From: Clostridia bacterium
GTDB lineage: Bacteria > Bacillota > Clostridia > Lachnospirales > Lachnospiraceae
Direction: 5' to 3'
Assembly: GCA_910575725.1 (NCBI GenBank)
Contig: CAJTFE010000031.1
Coordinates: forward strand, 1-59,937
DNA: 59,937 nucleotides
In this document: positions 16,643 through 25,806 of the stretch, in pieces
Position numbering within the stretch: position 1 is the stretch's first letter
How the letters are laid out: each line of letters starts with the position of its first letter
Notes under the pieces: model-generated
What the model saw: the letters and a program-made list of their open reading frames with translations, nothing else
Databases searched by the model: none
What the model was told of the DNA's origin: nothing
Made by a program: the position numbers and the translations under genes

Positions 16643-17927
16643 TAGATTTCAGGAAAAGGTATGGCTTTCTTCTCCTACCATGCATGGGGATGAGAAGAAA
16701 TATATGCTGGAGGCCTACGAGACAAACTGGATGAGTACCGTAGGAAAAAATATTGATGAGCTGGAACATATGATGAGTGCATTTATCGGAGTACCTTACG
16801 GTGTGGCTCTTAGCAGCGGTACGGCAGCCCTTCATCTGGCAGTGAAGCTGGCAGCGGAACGGCTGTACGGAAGCAGTTCGGGAGTGTCTACTCCGGACGG
16901 CCTGGGGAGAGGCGGAAGCCTTTACGGGCGGAGGGTATTCTGTTCAGATATGACTTTTGATGCTACAGTGAATCCAGTGGTCTATGAGGGGGGAGAGCCG
17001 GTCTTTATTGACACGGAATATGATACATGGAATATGTCGCCGAAAGCCTTGGAACAGGCTTTTTCTTTATATCCGGATGTAAAACTTGTGATCATGGCGC
17101 ATCTCTATGGGACGCCCGGAAGGGTAGAGGAGATCCGCTCTGTCTGTGATGCGCACCAGGCATTGCTGATTGAGGATGCGGCGGAATCTCTTGGAGCAAC
17201 CTATTGCGGCAGACAGACAGGAGTGTTTGGGGATTACAGCATTGTGAGCTTTAACGGGAATAAGATTATTACAGGCTCTTCCGGGGGAATGCTGCTGTGC
17301 CATTCAGAGGAGGAGGCCAATAAGGCGCGGAAATGGAGCACCCAGAGCAGGGAGGCGGCCCCCTGGTATCAGCATGAGGAGCTGGGATATAACTACCGCA
17401 TGAGTAATGTAATTGCAGGTGTTGTCAGAGGGCAGTTCGGATACCTTTCAGAGCATATAGAGCAGAAGAAAAGGATTTACGAGAGGTACAGGGAGGGGCT
17501 TAAAGATCTTCCGGTTCAGATGAATCCTTTTGATGCAGCGTGCAGTGAGCCGAATCACTGGCTTAGCTGTCTGCTGATTGATGCGGATGCCATGTGTGAG
17601 AGTGTAAGGTCGGAGAAGAGATTTACTTATAAGAGTGAAAAAGGGAAATCCTGTCCGGATGAAATTCTGGAGGCTCTCGGTAAGCTGAATGCAGAGGGAA
17701 GGCCCGTCTGGAAGCCGATGCATATGCAGCCGGTTTACCGGAGTCATGGATTTGTGACGGCTGGAGGAAATGGCAGGGCAAAAAGTAATGCTTATATAAA
17801 GGAAATGGAAGGTGTGGACGCAGGGGCCGATATTTTCCGGAGAGGGCTGTGCCTGCCTTCGGATAACAAGATGACGGCAGAGCAGCAGGAAAAAATCGTT
17901 GCGGTTATCAAAAATTGTTTTGGATAA
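16629..17927 (+). CDS. DegT/DnrJ/EryC1/StrS-family sugar aminotransferase (PglE-like)
   Basis: A PLP enzyme of about 432 residues that aminates a nucleotide-linked 4-keto sugar with glutamate as donor. Visible are GVALSSGTAALHLAVKL (PLP phosphate region, about 60-76), LIEDAAESLGATYCGRQ (Asp binding the pyridine nitrogen), and the Schiff-base lysine in VSFNGNKIITGSSGGML, which matches the PglE-type SFNGNK motif. It is longer than the roughly 380-residue norm because of an insert with SSSGVSTPDGLGRGGS (about residues 80-95). ATG 16629 has AAAGG seven bases upstream; GTG 16620 is an alternative, and both overlap the LoaP gene. Together with the next gene it suggests a first sugar of the 4-amino-4,6-dideoxy (bacillosamine-like) type, but no dedicated PglF dehydratase is present in the window. 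Confidence 0.87.
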   Translation: MRVIDRFQEKVWLSSPTMHGDEKKYMLEAYETNWMSTVGKNIDELEHMMSAFIGVPYGVALSSGTAALHLAVKLAAERLYGSSSGVSTPDGLGRGGSLYGRRVFCSDMTFDATVNPVVYEGGEPVFIDTEYDTWNMSPKALEQAFSLYPDVKLVIMAHLYGTPGRVEEIRSVCDAHQALLIEDAAESLGATYCGRQTGVFGDYSIVSFNGNKIITGSSGGMLLCHSEEEANKARKWSTQSREAAPWYQHEELGYNYRMSNVIAGVVRGQFGYLSEHIEQKKRIYERYREGLKDLPVQMNPFDAACSEPNHWLSCLLIDADAMCESVRSEKRFTYKSEKGKSCPDEILEALGKLNAEGRPVWKPMHMQPVYRSHGFVTAGGNGRAKSNAYIKEMEGVDAGADIFRRGLCLPSDNKMTAEQQEKIVAVIKNCFG

Positions 17928-17941
17928 TGTTAGGAGACTTT

Positions 17942-18601
17942 ATGGGACATAAGCCATATGGAATTTATGAGAAATATTTAAAACGTCCTTTGGATTGTTT
18001 TTTAGCTTTATGCGCACTGGTTATCTTGAGTCCTGTTATTGGCATAGCGGCATTCTTTGTTAGTATAAATCTTGGAAGGCCGGTATTGTTTACACAGGAG
18101 AGGCTTGGCAAAGATGAGAAAATTTTTAAGCTTTATAAGCTGCGCTCCATGAGTAATGCCAGAGATAGGGAAGGAAAGCTGTTATGTGATGACGAGCGGA
18201 TGACTAAATTTGGAAAAATATTAAGATCAACTTCCATAGATGAGCTGCCCGAGCTGTTAAATATTGTAAAAGGTGATATGTCTGTCATAGGCCCGAGGCC
18301 TTTATTAGCCGAGTACAAGCCGTTCTATACAAAAAGGGAACATCGCCGCCATGATGTCCGGCCTGGACTTAGCGGTCTGGCACAGATGAATGGGAGAAAT
18401 GCCAATAGCTGGGATACCATGTTCCGGTTGGATTTAGAATATGTGGATAAGATTACCTTTTTAGGGGATGTAAAAATCATATGGGGTACTGTATGGAAGG
18501 TTTTTAAGCGTGCAGATATTTATGCAGGAGCAGAAAAGTGTGAAGGCCGTCTGGATGTCGAACGATTAAAGGGTAAGAAAGGAAAACAGGCTGATGAATA
18601 G
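17942..18601 (+). CDS. PglC-like monotopic phosphoglycosyltransferase (initiating sugar transferase)
   Basis: A protein of about 219 residues that transfers a sugar 1-phosphate from a UDP-sugar to undecaprenyl phosphate, starting the repeat unit at the cytoplasmic membrane face. It has an N-terminal re-entrant helix (KRPLDCFLALCALVILSPVIGI), the catalytic Asp-Glu dyad in STSIDELPELLN, GDMSVIGPRPLLAEYKPFY, and VRPGLSGLAQMNGRN. The short form without an extra N-terminal membrane domain fits PglC rather than WbaP. ATG 17942 is supported by AGGAG five bases upstream; an upstream in-frame start at 17915 overlaps the aminotransferase and lacks such a site. Its pairing with a PglE-like aminotransferase mirrors the Campylobacter pgl order. 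It overlaps the next gene by eight bases. Confidence 0.9.
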   Translation: MGHKPYGIYEKYLKRPLDCFLALCALVILSPVIGIAAFFVSINLGRPVLFTQERLGKDEKIFKLYKLRSMSNARDREGKLLCDDERMTKFGKILRSTSIDELPELLNIVKGDMSVIGPRPLLAEYKPFYTKREHRRHDVRPGLSGLAQMNGRNANSWDTMFRLDLEYVDKITFLGDVKIIWGTVWKVFKRADIYAGAEKCEGRLDVERLKGKKGKQADE

Positions 18602-19898
18602 AAAGATTCTGGTACTTGGAAGCGATTTTGGGACTCTTGATATGGTGAGAGAGGCAAAAAAGATGGGGCTGTACGTGATTGCGGCTGATTTGATGAATAA
18701 TTCTCCCACCAAGGAGGCAGCAGATGAGGCCTGGCTAGTCAGTACCACAGAGATTGAGCTTCTTGAGAAAAAATGCAGGGAAGAAAATATTACGGCAGTG
18801 ATGACTGGAGCCAGTGATTTTAATATTACCTGCGCAAGGAAGCTGTGTAAGAGATTAAATCTGCCGATTTATTGTGAAAGTGATTATGCATGGACGGTAG
18901 CTCGGAATAAAAGTGAATTTAAAAAGCTTTGCAAAGAAGTGGGTGCGCCTACGGCGAAGGATTATGAGGTATCTGAGGAGCTGACGGAAAAAGAACTGGA
19001 TAAAATCAAATTTCCGGTGGTTGTAAAACCTGTAGACAATAGCGGCAACAAGGGAATGAGCTATTGCAAAAATAAAGAGGAATTAAGAGAAGCATATAAG
19101 TATGCTAGAAGTGTTTCTAAAAATGAGACGATTATCGTAGAAAGGCAGCTGCATGGTCCGGAATGGACCGTAAATTATGTGCTAGCAGACGGTGAAATCC
19201 GTTTATTGTATTTTAGCAGGGAACATCATCAGCCAGGAGAACTGGCAAACCTTTATTCATTGATGAATACATCCTCCTGTCATTTGCGGCAATATTTGGA
19301 TGAGATGAATGATAAAGTTATTCAGGTTTTAAAAAAGGCAGAATTTAAAGAAGGCATTGCCTGGGTAGAAGTAATGCTGGATGAGGATGGACATTTTTAT
19401 CTGATTGAGTGTGGATACCGTTACGGAGGTGATATGTCCTATGCTTCCTATGAAAAGGTTTCCGGTTTTAATTCTATCCGATGGATGCTGGATATATGCC
19501 TTGGGGTCAGGCATAAAAAAGCAGATCTTCCAATGCCTTTAACTACAGCGCATTGCGCTACGGCCGCCACCTATCACCTGTTTGCAGCGGAAGACGGTGT
19601 AATTACAAAAATTGAGGGACTAAAGGAGATAGAAAAATTGCCAGGCATTATTATTGATATGCCGAAAAGAGAAGGAAATCCTGTTAAATATCACGCATGT
19701 ATGGGCACGATCAGAATATATGGAGAGACGTGTGATGTTATGATAGAGCGTTTGAAGGAAATAAATGCCGCTCTGAAGATTCAGAATGAAAACGGGGAGA
19801 ATTTGTTTATTCACTTTACAGATTATGAATCGGTAAGGGAAGAGTTTCAGACGGGCCTTGAGGAATTTGGAATTGACAATAAAAAGGCAGATTCATAG
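18594..19898 (+). CDS. ATP-grasp carboxylate-amine ligase family protein, first copy
   Basis: A 434-residue ATP-grasp protein. Its N-terminal Rossmann-like pre-ATP-grasp domain (KILVLGSDFGTLDMVREAKK) is followed by the ATP-binding core: FPVVVKPVDNSGNKGMSYCKN (about residues 139-159), IIVERQLHGPEWTVNYV (about 180-196), and the metal-binding strand FYLIECGYRYGGDMS (about 270-284), where many relatives have E-x-N-x-R. The family joins carboxylates to amines through acyl-phosphates; in surface-glycan loci such enzymes may attach amino acids to sugars or build small substituents. The substrate is unknown. The start overlaps the upstream gene by eight bases, so translational coupling is likely. Confidence 0.8.
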   Translation: MNRKILVLGSDFGTLDMVREAKKMGLYVIAADLMNNSPTKEAADEAWLVSTTEIELLEKKCREENITAVMTGASDFNITCARKLCKRLNLPIYCESDYAWTVARNKSEFKKLCKEVGAPTAKDYEVSEELTEKELDKIKFPVVVKPVDNSGNKGMSYCKNKEELREAYKYARSVSKNETIIVERQLHGPEWTVNYVLADGEIRLLYFSREHHQPGELANLYSLMNTSSCHLRQYLDEMNDKVIQVLKKAEFKEGIAWVEVMLDEDGHFYLIECGYRYGGDMSYASYEKVSGFNSIRWMLDICLGVRHKKADLPMPLTTAHCATAATYHLFAAEDGVITKIEGLKEIEKLPGIIIDMPKREGNPVKYHACMGTIRIYGETCDVMIERLKEINAALKIQNENGENLFIHFTDYESVREEFQTGLEEFGIDNKKADS

Positions 19899-19916
19899 GA
19901 TAAAGGAGCGGTTTTC

Positions 19917-21404
19917 GTGAAAAAAATAGATATTGTTTTTGGAATATCCCTTTTGGTTTCTTTGATACTTACCATATTTGCAATCTTTTTTAATGAACAG
20001 TTTGGAGATGTATCCAATGCATTATTCACTATTATAACGGAGAATTTTTCATGGCTGTATTTACTGGCTATGCTGCTGTTTGTTATCTTTATTCTTGCGT
20101 TAGCCTGTATGAAATACGGTGATATACGGCTGGGAGCGGATGACTCAGAACCGGAGTACAGCACTTTTTCCTGGTTTGCGATGCTGTTCTGTGCGGGCAT
20201 GGGTGTAGGGCTTGTATTTTGGGGAGTGTCGGAGCCGGCGGCCCATTTTGCAAATCCCATGGGTATTGAGGGTGGAACTACTGAGGCGGCAGAGTTTGCA
20301 TTTAAAGCTGTTTTTATGCACTGGGGGATACATCCCTGGGCAAATTACGCTGTAGTGGGGCTGTCCTTGGCCTATTTTCAGTTTCGGAAAAATCAGCCTG
20401 GCTTGATGAGTTCGGTAATGGAACCCTTAATTGGGAAGCAGCGAGTACAGGGATGGGCAGGAAAGCTGGTTGATATACTGGCTGCTTTTGCCACGGTTGC
20501 AGGTATCGTTACTTCTCTGGGGCTGGGAGTTCTGCAGATTAACAGCGGACTCAGCACGATGTTGGGACTGCCCAATAATCTGATGGTACAGATTGCGATT
20601 ATAGTTATTGTGACGGCTGTTTTTATGTGGTCTGCTATATCCGGAATTAATAAGGGAGTAAAGCTGCTCTCAAATTTCAATGTTGTATTGGCACTGGTAT
20701 TAATGGTATGTGCCTTCGCTATCGGACCGAAGCTGGAGACTGTTAATAATTTAGTTAATGGGATAGGGAATTATGTGGGAAGCTTTATTCAAGACAGCTT
20801 ATCCTTGTCAGCATACGGAGATACTTCCTGGATCAAGGCATGGAGAATATTTTATTGGGCCTGGTGGATTGCGTGGGCACCCTTTGTTGGGATTTTTATT
20901 GCTCGTATTTCAAAGGGAAGAACAATCAGAGAGTTTGTACTGGGAGTAGTGTTGGCGCCCACCATAGCTTCTTTGGTATGGTTTGCGATATTCGGGACCT
21001 ACGGAATACATCTGGGCATGACAGGAACGCTGTCGGCGGAGGCGCTTCAGGAAATATCGTCAGCACCGGAAACAGGATTATTTACTGTATTTTCTTACTA
21101 TCCCTTTGGGCGCTTTTTAGCTGCAGCAGCTATCATTTTACTGCTTACCTTTTTTATCACATCGGCAGATTCGGGAACTTATGTACTGGCCATGCTTTCC
21201 TCGGAAGGGAATTTAAACCCACCCAATTTTAAAAAGGTTATCTGGGGAGCTGTCCAGTCTGCGCTGGCAATAGGACTGCTGATTGCAGGCGGCTTAAAGC
21301 CCCTTCAGACAATTTCGATTGTAGCGGCATTTCCCTTTATGTTTATTATGCTTGCATCCTGTGCGGCTCTGTTGAAAGCATTGAGGCGGGAAAAAAATGG
21401 ATAA
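19917..21404 (+). CDS. BCCT-family transporter (betaine/carnitine/choline type)
   Basis: A 495-residue, 12-helix secondary transporter. The family motif is clear: CAGMGVGLVFWGVSEPAAHF (about residues 92-111), MHWGIHPWANYAVVGLS, and the Trp-rich helix FYWAWWIAWAPFVGIFIARISKGRTIREF (about 311-340), which in BetP and CaiT houses the quaternary-amine site. It would import a betaine-, choline- or carnitine-like zwitterion. GTG 19917 follows AAAGGAG. A BCCT gene inside a polysaccharide operon is unusual. With the LicC-like cytidylyltransferase at 28446 and the choline-binding repeats at the end of the locus, it suggests supply of an amine for glycan decoration rather than osmoprotection; that link is inference. 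Its last codons overlap the next gene. Confidence 0.92.
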   Translation: MKKIDIVFGISLLVSLILTIFAIFFNEQFGDVSNALFTIITENFSWLYLLAMLLFVIFILALACMKYGDIRLGADDSEPEYSTFSWFAMLFCAGMGVGLVFWGVSEPAAHFANPMGIEGGTTEAAEFAFKAVFMHWGIHPWANYAVVGLSLAYFQFRKNQPGLMSSVMEPLIGKQRVQGWAGKLVDILAAFATVAGIVTSLGLGVLQINSGLSTMLGLPNNLMVQIAIIVIVTAVFMWSAISGINKGVKLLSNFNVVLALVLMVCAFAIGPKLETVNNLVNGIGNYVGSFIQDSLSLSAYGDTSWIKAWRIFYWAWWIAWAPFVGIFIARISKGRTIREFVLGVVLAPTIASLVWFAIFGTYGIHLGMTGTLSAEALQEISSAPETGLFTVFSYYPFGRFLAAAAIILLLTFFITSADSGTYVLAMLSSEGNLNPPNFKKVIWGAVQSALAIGLLIAGGLKPLQTISIVAAFPFMFIMLASCAALLKALRREKNG

Positions 21405-22329
21405 AAACAATACACCGGTACAGAAGTTAGGACGGATTTCATCCAATTATATTTTTATGAAACGCGAGGATATGATTCCATATTCTTTCGGCGGAAATAA
21501 AGCCAGAAAGGCGATGCTGTTTTTTGAGGAAATTGTCCGGGGCGGATATAATTGTATCGTTACCTATGGAAGCAGCCATTCCAATCACTGCCGTGTGATT
21601 GCCAACATGGCAGCGTCGAGAAAGCTCTCCTGTTATATTATTCAGCCGGATGAGGCGTCGGATATGACCTTTAACAGCCGCATGACAGAATTGTTCGGGG
21701 CACATATGGAAAAAGTCCCAGTTAAGGACGTGCATGATACCATAGAACAGAGACTTAGAGAGTTAAAACAGCAGGGGAAAAAGCCTTACTTTATTCCGGG
21801 AGGCGGGCATGGTGATATTGGTACACAGGCTTATGTGCTGTGTTATGAAGAAATAAGAGAATATGAAGAAAAGCATGATACCCGGTTCGGGTATATTTTT
21901 TTGGCCTCCGGAACCGGAACTACACAGGCAGGGCTGGTTTGTGGGCAGCTGCTTTATGGTGATGAAAGAAAGATTGCCGGTATAAGTATCGCAAGAAAAA
22001 ATCCATACGGGAAAGAGGTTATCGCAGAAAGTATCCGGTCTTATTTAAGCCTAAAGGGATTTATGTTATCGGAGGAGGTACTGCAGTCCAGGCTTATCTT
22101 TCTGGATGATTATACAGAAGATGGTTATGGAATGTGCAGCAGCGGTATTTTTGAGACGATTAAAAGCGTTATGACTGATTATGGAATTCCTTTGGATAGC
22201 ACATATACGGGGAAAGCTTTCTGGGGTATGAAGCAGTATATTGTGCAGAAGAATATCGCAGAAGAAAATATTCTTTTTATACATACAGGCGGTACGCCGT
22301 TGTATTTCCATGATATAGACAGACTTTAG
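21397..22329 (+). CDS. D-cysteine desulfhydrase / ACC deaminase-family PLP enzyme
   Basis: A 310-residue fold-type II PLP enzyme. The lysine expected to bind PLP is in SFGGNKARKAMLF (about residue 34), followed by TYGSSHSNHCRVIANMAA (about 57-75; family QSNHxR motif), the phosphate loop ASGTGTTQAGLV, and a C-terminal ILFIHTGGTPLYFHD. Relatives include D-cysteine desulfhydrase and 1-aminocyclopropane-1-carboxylate deaminase, which eliminate or deaminate small amino acids. It overlaps the BCCT stop by eight bases and lies between two ATP-grasp genes, so it probably acts on an amino-acid-like building block of the polysaccharide. Which one cannot be read from sequence. Confidence 0.85.
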   Translation: MDKNNTPVQKLGRISSNYIFMKREDMIPYSFGGNKARKAMLFFEEIVRGGYNCIVTYGSSHSNHCRVIANMAASRKLSCYIIQPDEASDMTFNSRMTELFGAHMEKVPVKDVHDTIEQRLRELKQQGKKPYFIPGGGHGDIGTQAYVLCYEEIREYEEKHDTRFGYIFLASGTGTTQAGLVCGQLLYGDERKIAGISIARKNPYGKEVIAESIRSYLSLKGFMLSEEVLQSRLIFLDDYTEDGYGMCSSGIFETIKSVMTDYGIPLDSTYTGKAFWGMKQYIVQKNIAEENILFIHTGGTPLYFHDIDRL

Positions 22330-22347
22330 TGTTCTGGGAGAAATGAA

Positions 22348-23316
22348 ATGATAAATGTTTTGATCTTAAGTGCAGGGACAAGGAACAAGATTGTAAATTA
22401 TTTTGTAAAAGAGCTGGCAGGCAGAGGAAATGTAGTTGCGACAGACATGAGCAGCCTGGCGCCTGCTTTGTATGAAGCGGATAAATATTATATTGTTCCC
22501 CGAATGACAGATAAGGGTTACATCAATAAAATCTTTGAGATCTGTGAGAAGGAAAAAATAACCGGAGTGCTCAGCTTGATTGATCCTGAGCTTAGTCTTC
22601 TGGCAGAGCATGCAGAGGAATTTAAGTCCATGGGAATTATGGTTATAGGATCTTCAGCAGCTTTATGTGAATTGGCTCTGGATAAATTTCAGATGTACCG
22701 ATGGCTTACGGCACATGGTTATCCATGTGCTGCATCTTATATGGATATGTATTCATTTCGAAAGGATCTGTCTCAGAAAAAAGCAGTTTTTCCTGTAGTA
22801 GTCAAGCCTGTAAAAGGAAGTGCAAGTATTTCGGTTTCCAAGGTATTGGATGAAGAGGAAGTAAAAGTTATGTTTGCCCGGAATAGGGATTTAATGATTC
22901 AGGAATTTTTAGACGGGCAGGAGATTGGCGCGGATGTGTATATTGATATGATTTCCGGGGAGGTTATATCAATTTTCACAAAGAAAAAAATTAAGATGCG
23001 TGCCGGGGAAACAGATAAAGCAGTTTCCTTTAAAGATGAAAAGCTGTTTTGGTTTATTGAGGATTTTGTAAAAGAAGCAGGATTCAGAGGACAGATAGAT
23101 ATCGATATTTTTGATGTTAATGGCGTGTATTATATTTCGGAGGTAAATCCGAGGTTTGGTGGTGGGTATCCGCATGCTTATGAAAGTGGATGTAATCATT
23201 TGAAAATGATTGTAGAAAATTTATTGGGACGCGCCAATGACAGATGTATAGGCCATTATGAAGAGGGGATTTATATTATGAAATACAATGAGGTTATGGC
23301 TTTTCGGGTTGGATAA
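22348..23316 (+). CDS. ATP-grasp ligase family protein, second copy
   Basis: A 322-residue ATP-grasp protein of the CarB-like type frequent in capsule loci. It has an N-terminal Rossmann-like segment (INVLILSAGTRNKIVNYFVK), an ATP-binding core with FPVVVKPVKGSASISVSKV (about 145-163) and LMIQEFLDGQEIGADVYIDM (about 183-202), and the metal-binding strand YISEVNPRFGGGYPHAYESG (about 265-284) with the canonical E-x-N-x-R. It is not a close copy of the first ATP-grasp gene, so they probably carry out two ligation steps or use different substrates. GGGAGA lies six bases before the ATG. The genes on both sides read in the same direction with short gaps. Confidence 0.85.
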   Translation: MINVLILSAGTRNKIVNYFVKELAGRGNVVATDMSSLAPALYEADKYYIVPRMTDKGYINKIFEICEKEKITGVLSLIDPELSLLAEHAEEFKSMGIMVIGSSAALCELALDKFQMYRWLTAHGYPCAASYMDMYSFRKDLSQKKAVFPVVVKPVKGSASISVSKVLDEEEVKVMFARNRDLMIQEFLDGQEIGADVYIDMISGEVISIFTKKKIKMRAGETDKAVSFKDEKLFWFIEDFVKEAGFRGQIDIDIFDVNGVYYISEVNPRFGGGYPHAYESGCNHLKMIVENLLGRANDRCIGHYEEGIYIMKYNEVMAFRVG

Positions 23317-23334
23317 AAAGCAGGTGGATAGAAA

Positions 23335-24555
23335 ATGAATATCTTATTTATGACAATAGGACGTATGGAAAACATTGAAGATCACACCATTTACTGCGAT
23401 CTTCTCCGTTGTTTTAGAAATCAAGGACATGAGGTATATACCCTTAGCCCTTATGAAAAAAAATGTGGGAAAAAAACGAATTATTTTTATGAAAACAGTG
23501 TCCACATGCTTCATGTAGCTGCTGGAAATATAACAGGGGCTGCGAACATATTGGAGAAAGGCATAGCGACCATAAGTATTGAGCCAAGTTTTATTAAAGG
23601 AGTTAAAAAATATTTTTCAGATGTGAAATTCGATTTGATTTTATATTCAACACCGCCTATTACGCTCTGTGGAGTAATTGAATATGTCAAAAAGCGAGAT
23701 CAGGCCAAAACATATTTGCTGCTTAAGGATATTTTCCCACAAAATGCAGTGGACTTAGGGATGCTGAAAAAGCAGGGATTAAAAGGTTTGATATATCGCT
23801 ATTTCAGAAATAAGGAAAAGAGGCTATATGCCGTTTCTGATCACATTGGATGTATGTCTCTGGCAAATATGAATTATATCTTTAGGCAGAATCCGGATTT
23901 GAATTTTGAAAAGGTAGAAATTTGTCCAAACAGCATTGAAGTATTAAATAAAAGTATATGTTTTGAAGAAAAAAGAAGGATCAGAGAGAAATATAAACTT
24001 CCATTGGAAAAAACAATTTATGTTTACGGTGGTAATCTGGGAAAGCCGCAGGGAGTTTCGTTTTTAATTGAATGTCTGCAGAAACAGCAAGCGGCCGGCG
24101 CTTTTTTTTTAATTATAGGGAGCGGTACCGAGTATGGAAAGCTTGAAGACTTTGTAAGAAATGACAGACCGGCAAATGTACGTCTGATAAAATATATTCC
24201 ACAGGAGGAATATGACAGCATGATCGGTGCGTGCGATGTAGGAATGATTTTTCTGGATCATCGATTTACAATTCCTAATTTTCCAAGCAGATTATTAGGA
24301 TATATGCAGGCAGAATTGCCGGTGCTGGCTGTAACAGATACGAATACAGATGTGGGGCAGGTTATTGTAAATGGCGGATTTGGGTGGTGGTGTGAGAGCG
24401 ATGACACAAATAAATTTGTGAGATTAACTGATAAGATAACAGAGGCACTGGAACGGAAACAGATGGGAGAACGGGCGTTTCAATATCTGAAAGAACATTA
24501 TGATGTGAAAGCAGCCTGTCGGAAGATTCTCTCACATTGTGAAAAGGCAGAATAA
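23335..24555 (+). CDS. Glycosyltransferase family 4 (GT-B fold, WbuB-like)
   Basis: A 406-residue GT-B glycosyltransferase. The N-domain begins MNILFMTIGRMENIEDHTIY, and the C-domain contains IYVYGGNLGKPQGVSFLIEC (about 224-243), FLIIGSGTEYGKLEDF, and the donor-binding region VGMIFLDHRFTIPNFPSRLLGYMQAELPVLA (about 301-331). The arrangement resembles WbuB-like enzymes that transfer FucNAc-type sugars, which would fit the UDP-FucNAc pathway at the end of the locus, although donor specificity cannot be read directly. A run of nine T at 24102-24110 lies within AFFL and is in frame here; a one-base slip would truncate the protein. Confidence 0.85.
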   Translation: MNILFMTIGRMENIEDHTIYCDLLRCFRNQGHEVYTLSPYEKKCGKKTNYFYENSVHMLHVAAGNITGAANILEKGIATISIEPSFIKGVKKYFSDVKFDLILYSTPPITLCGVIEYVKKRDQAKTYLLLKDIFPQNAVDLGMLKKQGLKGLIYRYFRNKEKRLYAVSDHIGCMSLANMNYIFRQNPDLNFEKVEICPNSIEVLNKSICFEEKRRIREKYKLPLEKTIYVYGGNLGKPQGVSFLIECLQKQQAAGAFFLIIGSGTEYGKLEDFVRNDRPANVRLIKYIPQEEYDSMIGACDVGMIFLDHRFTIPNFPSRLLGYMQAELPVLAVTDTNTDVGQVIVNGGFGWWCESDDTNKFVRLTDKITEALERKQMGERAFQYLKEHYDVKAACRKILSHCEKAE

Positions 24556-24567
24556 ATGGTGAAATGA

Positions 24568-25785
24568 ATGTTTAAGCAAATAACCGAAGAAAAAAGAATC
24601 TTATACGAGGCATTTTTAGTCCGGATCATTGTACTGCTGTGCGTTGTGCTTCTGGCCGATTTTCTGCCGGCATATGGTTTTATTGGAAATACGCCTTTAT
24701 ATGATGATTATAGGTATGAAGAAGGGGCGGCCCTTTACGCCCAGAAGGCTGAATCCTTAATAGATATAGATACATTTAGGGAAGTTTATGAGTCTATGGG
24801 AGACTGGGTCGGATACCATCTGGCGAATCCTTTTACCGGGGTGTATTTATGGTACTGGATTGCCTGTATTTTGGTTTATGTTACAAAATGCCGATGGTCG
24901 TTAAGGCTGTTGAATATTATTTTTATGACTTTTACCGTAAAATACGTCTATGAAATTACAGAATACACGTATGGAAAAAAGGCTGCGAAAATTGCCGGAA
25001 GAGCAGTGGCTTTTCTTCCTTATTTGGTTATCTTTTCATGCTTTTCCTATAAAGACTGTCTTGTAGCATTCTGCACCTTTTATATATGGCTGTATTTTGT
25101 TAAAAGGAAGCACCATGTCTTGTATACAAGAAGAGAGTTATACGGATTGATACTTTGCATGTGTACAATGCTTTTTGTCCGCAGCGGCCTAAGTATCATA
25201 TTAATTGTTACGGCATGCGGATATTATTATCTGGATCGGCTGAAAGGTAAATGCACACCCCGGAATATGGTGATTATGCTGCTGGCAGCATGCATGATTT
25301 TTCTTTTACTTTATAAATTCAGAAATATAATTATTTATAAATATATGGCTTATATTGGAGGAGATTTTTCGGAGGAAAAGCTTGGAGGCGGAGCACTTGT
25401 AACCATAAGAAAAGTGCATGATATATGGAAGCTGCCACTGGCCTTTGTGTTTGCAATACTTAATCCGATTCATGTGGGAGGAGCGATCCAGTCCTGGAGC
25501 GATGTTGCCGGATGGCTGAATATAACACTGTGTCCAATAGCAGTTGGGGCATCGCTGAATTTTTTTAAAAGGCGTAAACCTGACAATCTGCAGTTCTGGA
25601 TTATGATGGGATACTACTTCATCAGCGTTATTTCCTCCATACTTATTTTCAGACAGCTGTTCAGCCTGCTGCCTATTCCGATTATAAGCTTTGCGGGATA
25701 CTATGCCAATTCCGGTTTTTTTGGAAAGGAACTGGTTCTAGTGTTGTCTTTTCTTCTTGCGTTTTTTGTTATTGCCGTGCTTTAA
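24568..25785 (+). CDS. Polytopic membrane protein, possible polysaccharide polymerase (Wzy-like)
   Basis: A 405-residue protein with about nine to ten hydrophobic segments (for example IIVLLCVVLLADFL, WYWIACILVYV, GLILCMCTMLFV, NMVIMLLAACMIFLLLY and a C-terminal LVLSFLLAFFVIAVL). A polar loop near the N-terminus (about 40-85) precedes the second helix. No clear family signature is visible. Position between a glycosyltransferase and the teichoic-acid-type transferase, in a locus with a flippase but no other polymerase candidate, makes a Wzy-like polymerase or GT-C enzyme the likeliest role; this is contextual only. GGTGA precedes the ATG. Confidence 0.55.
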   Translation: MFKQITEEKRILYEAFLVRIIVLLCVVLLADFLPAYGFIGNTPLYDDYRYEEGAALYAQKAESLIDIDTFREVYESMGDWVGYHLANPFTGVYLWYWIACILVYVTKCRWSLRLLNIIFMTFTVKYVYEITEYTYGKKAAKIAGRAVAFLPYLVIFSCFSYKDCLVAFCTFYIWLYFVKRKHHVLYTRRELYGLILCMCTMLFVRSGLSIILIVTACGYYYLDRLKGKCTPRNMVIMLLAACMIFLLLYKFRNIIIYKYMAYIGGDFSEEKLGGGALVTIRKVHDIWKLPLAFVFAILNPIHVGGAIQSWSDVAGWLNITLCPIAVGASLNFFKRRKPDNLQFWIMMGYYFISVISSILIFRQLFSLLPIPIISFAGYYANSGFFGKELVLVLSFLLAFFVIAVL

Positions 25786-25806
25786 GGAGGTAAAATTAAA
25801 ATCGTT

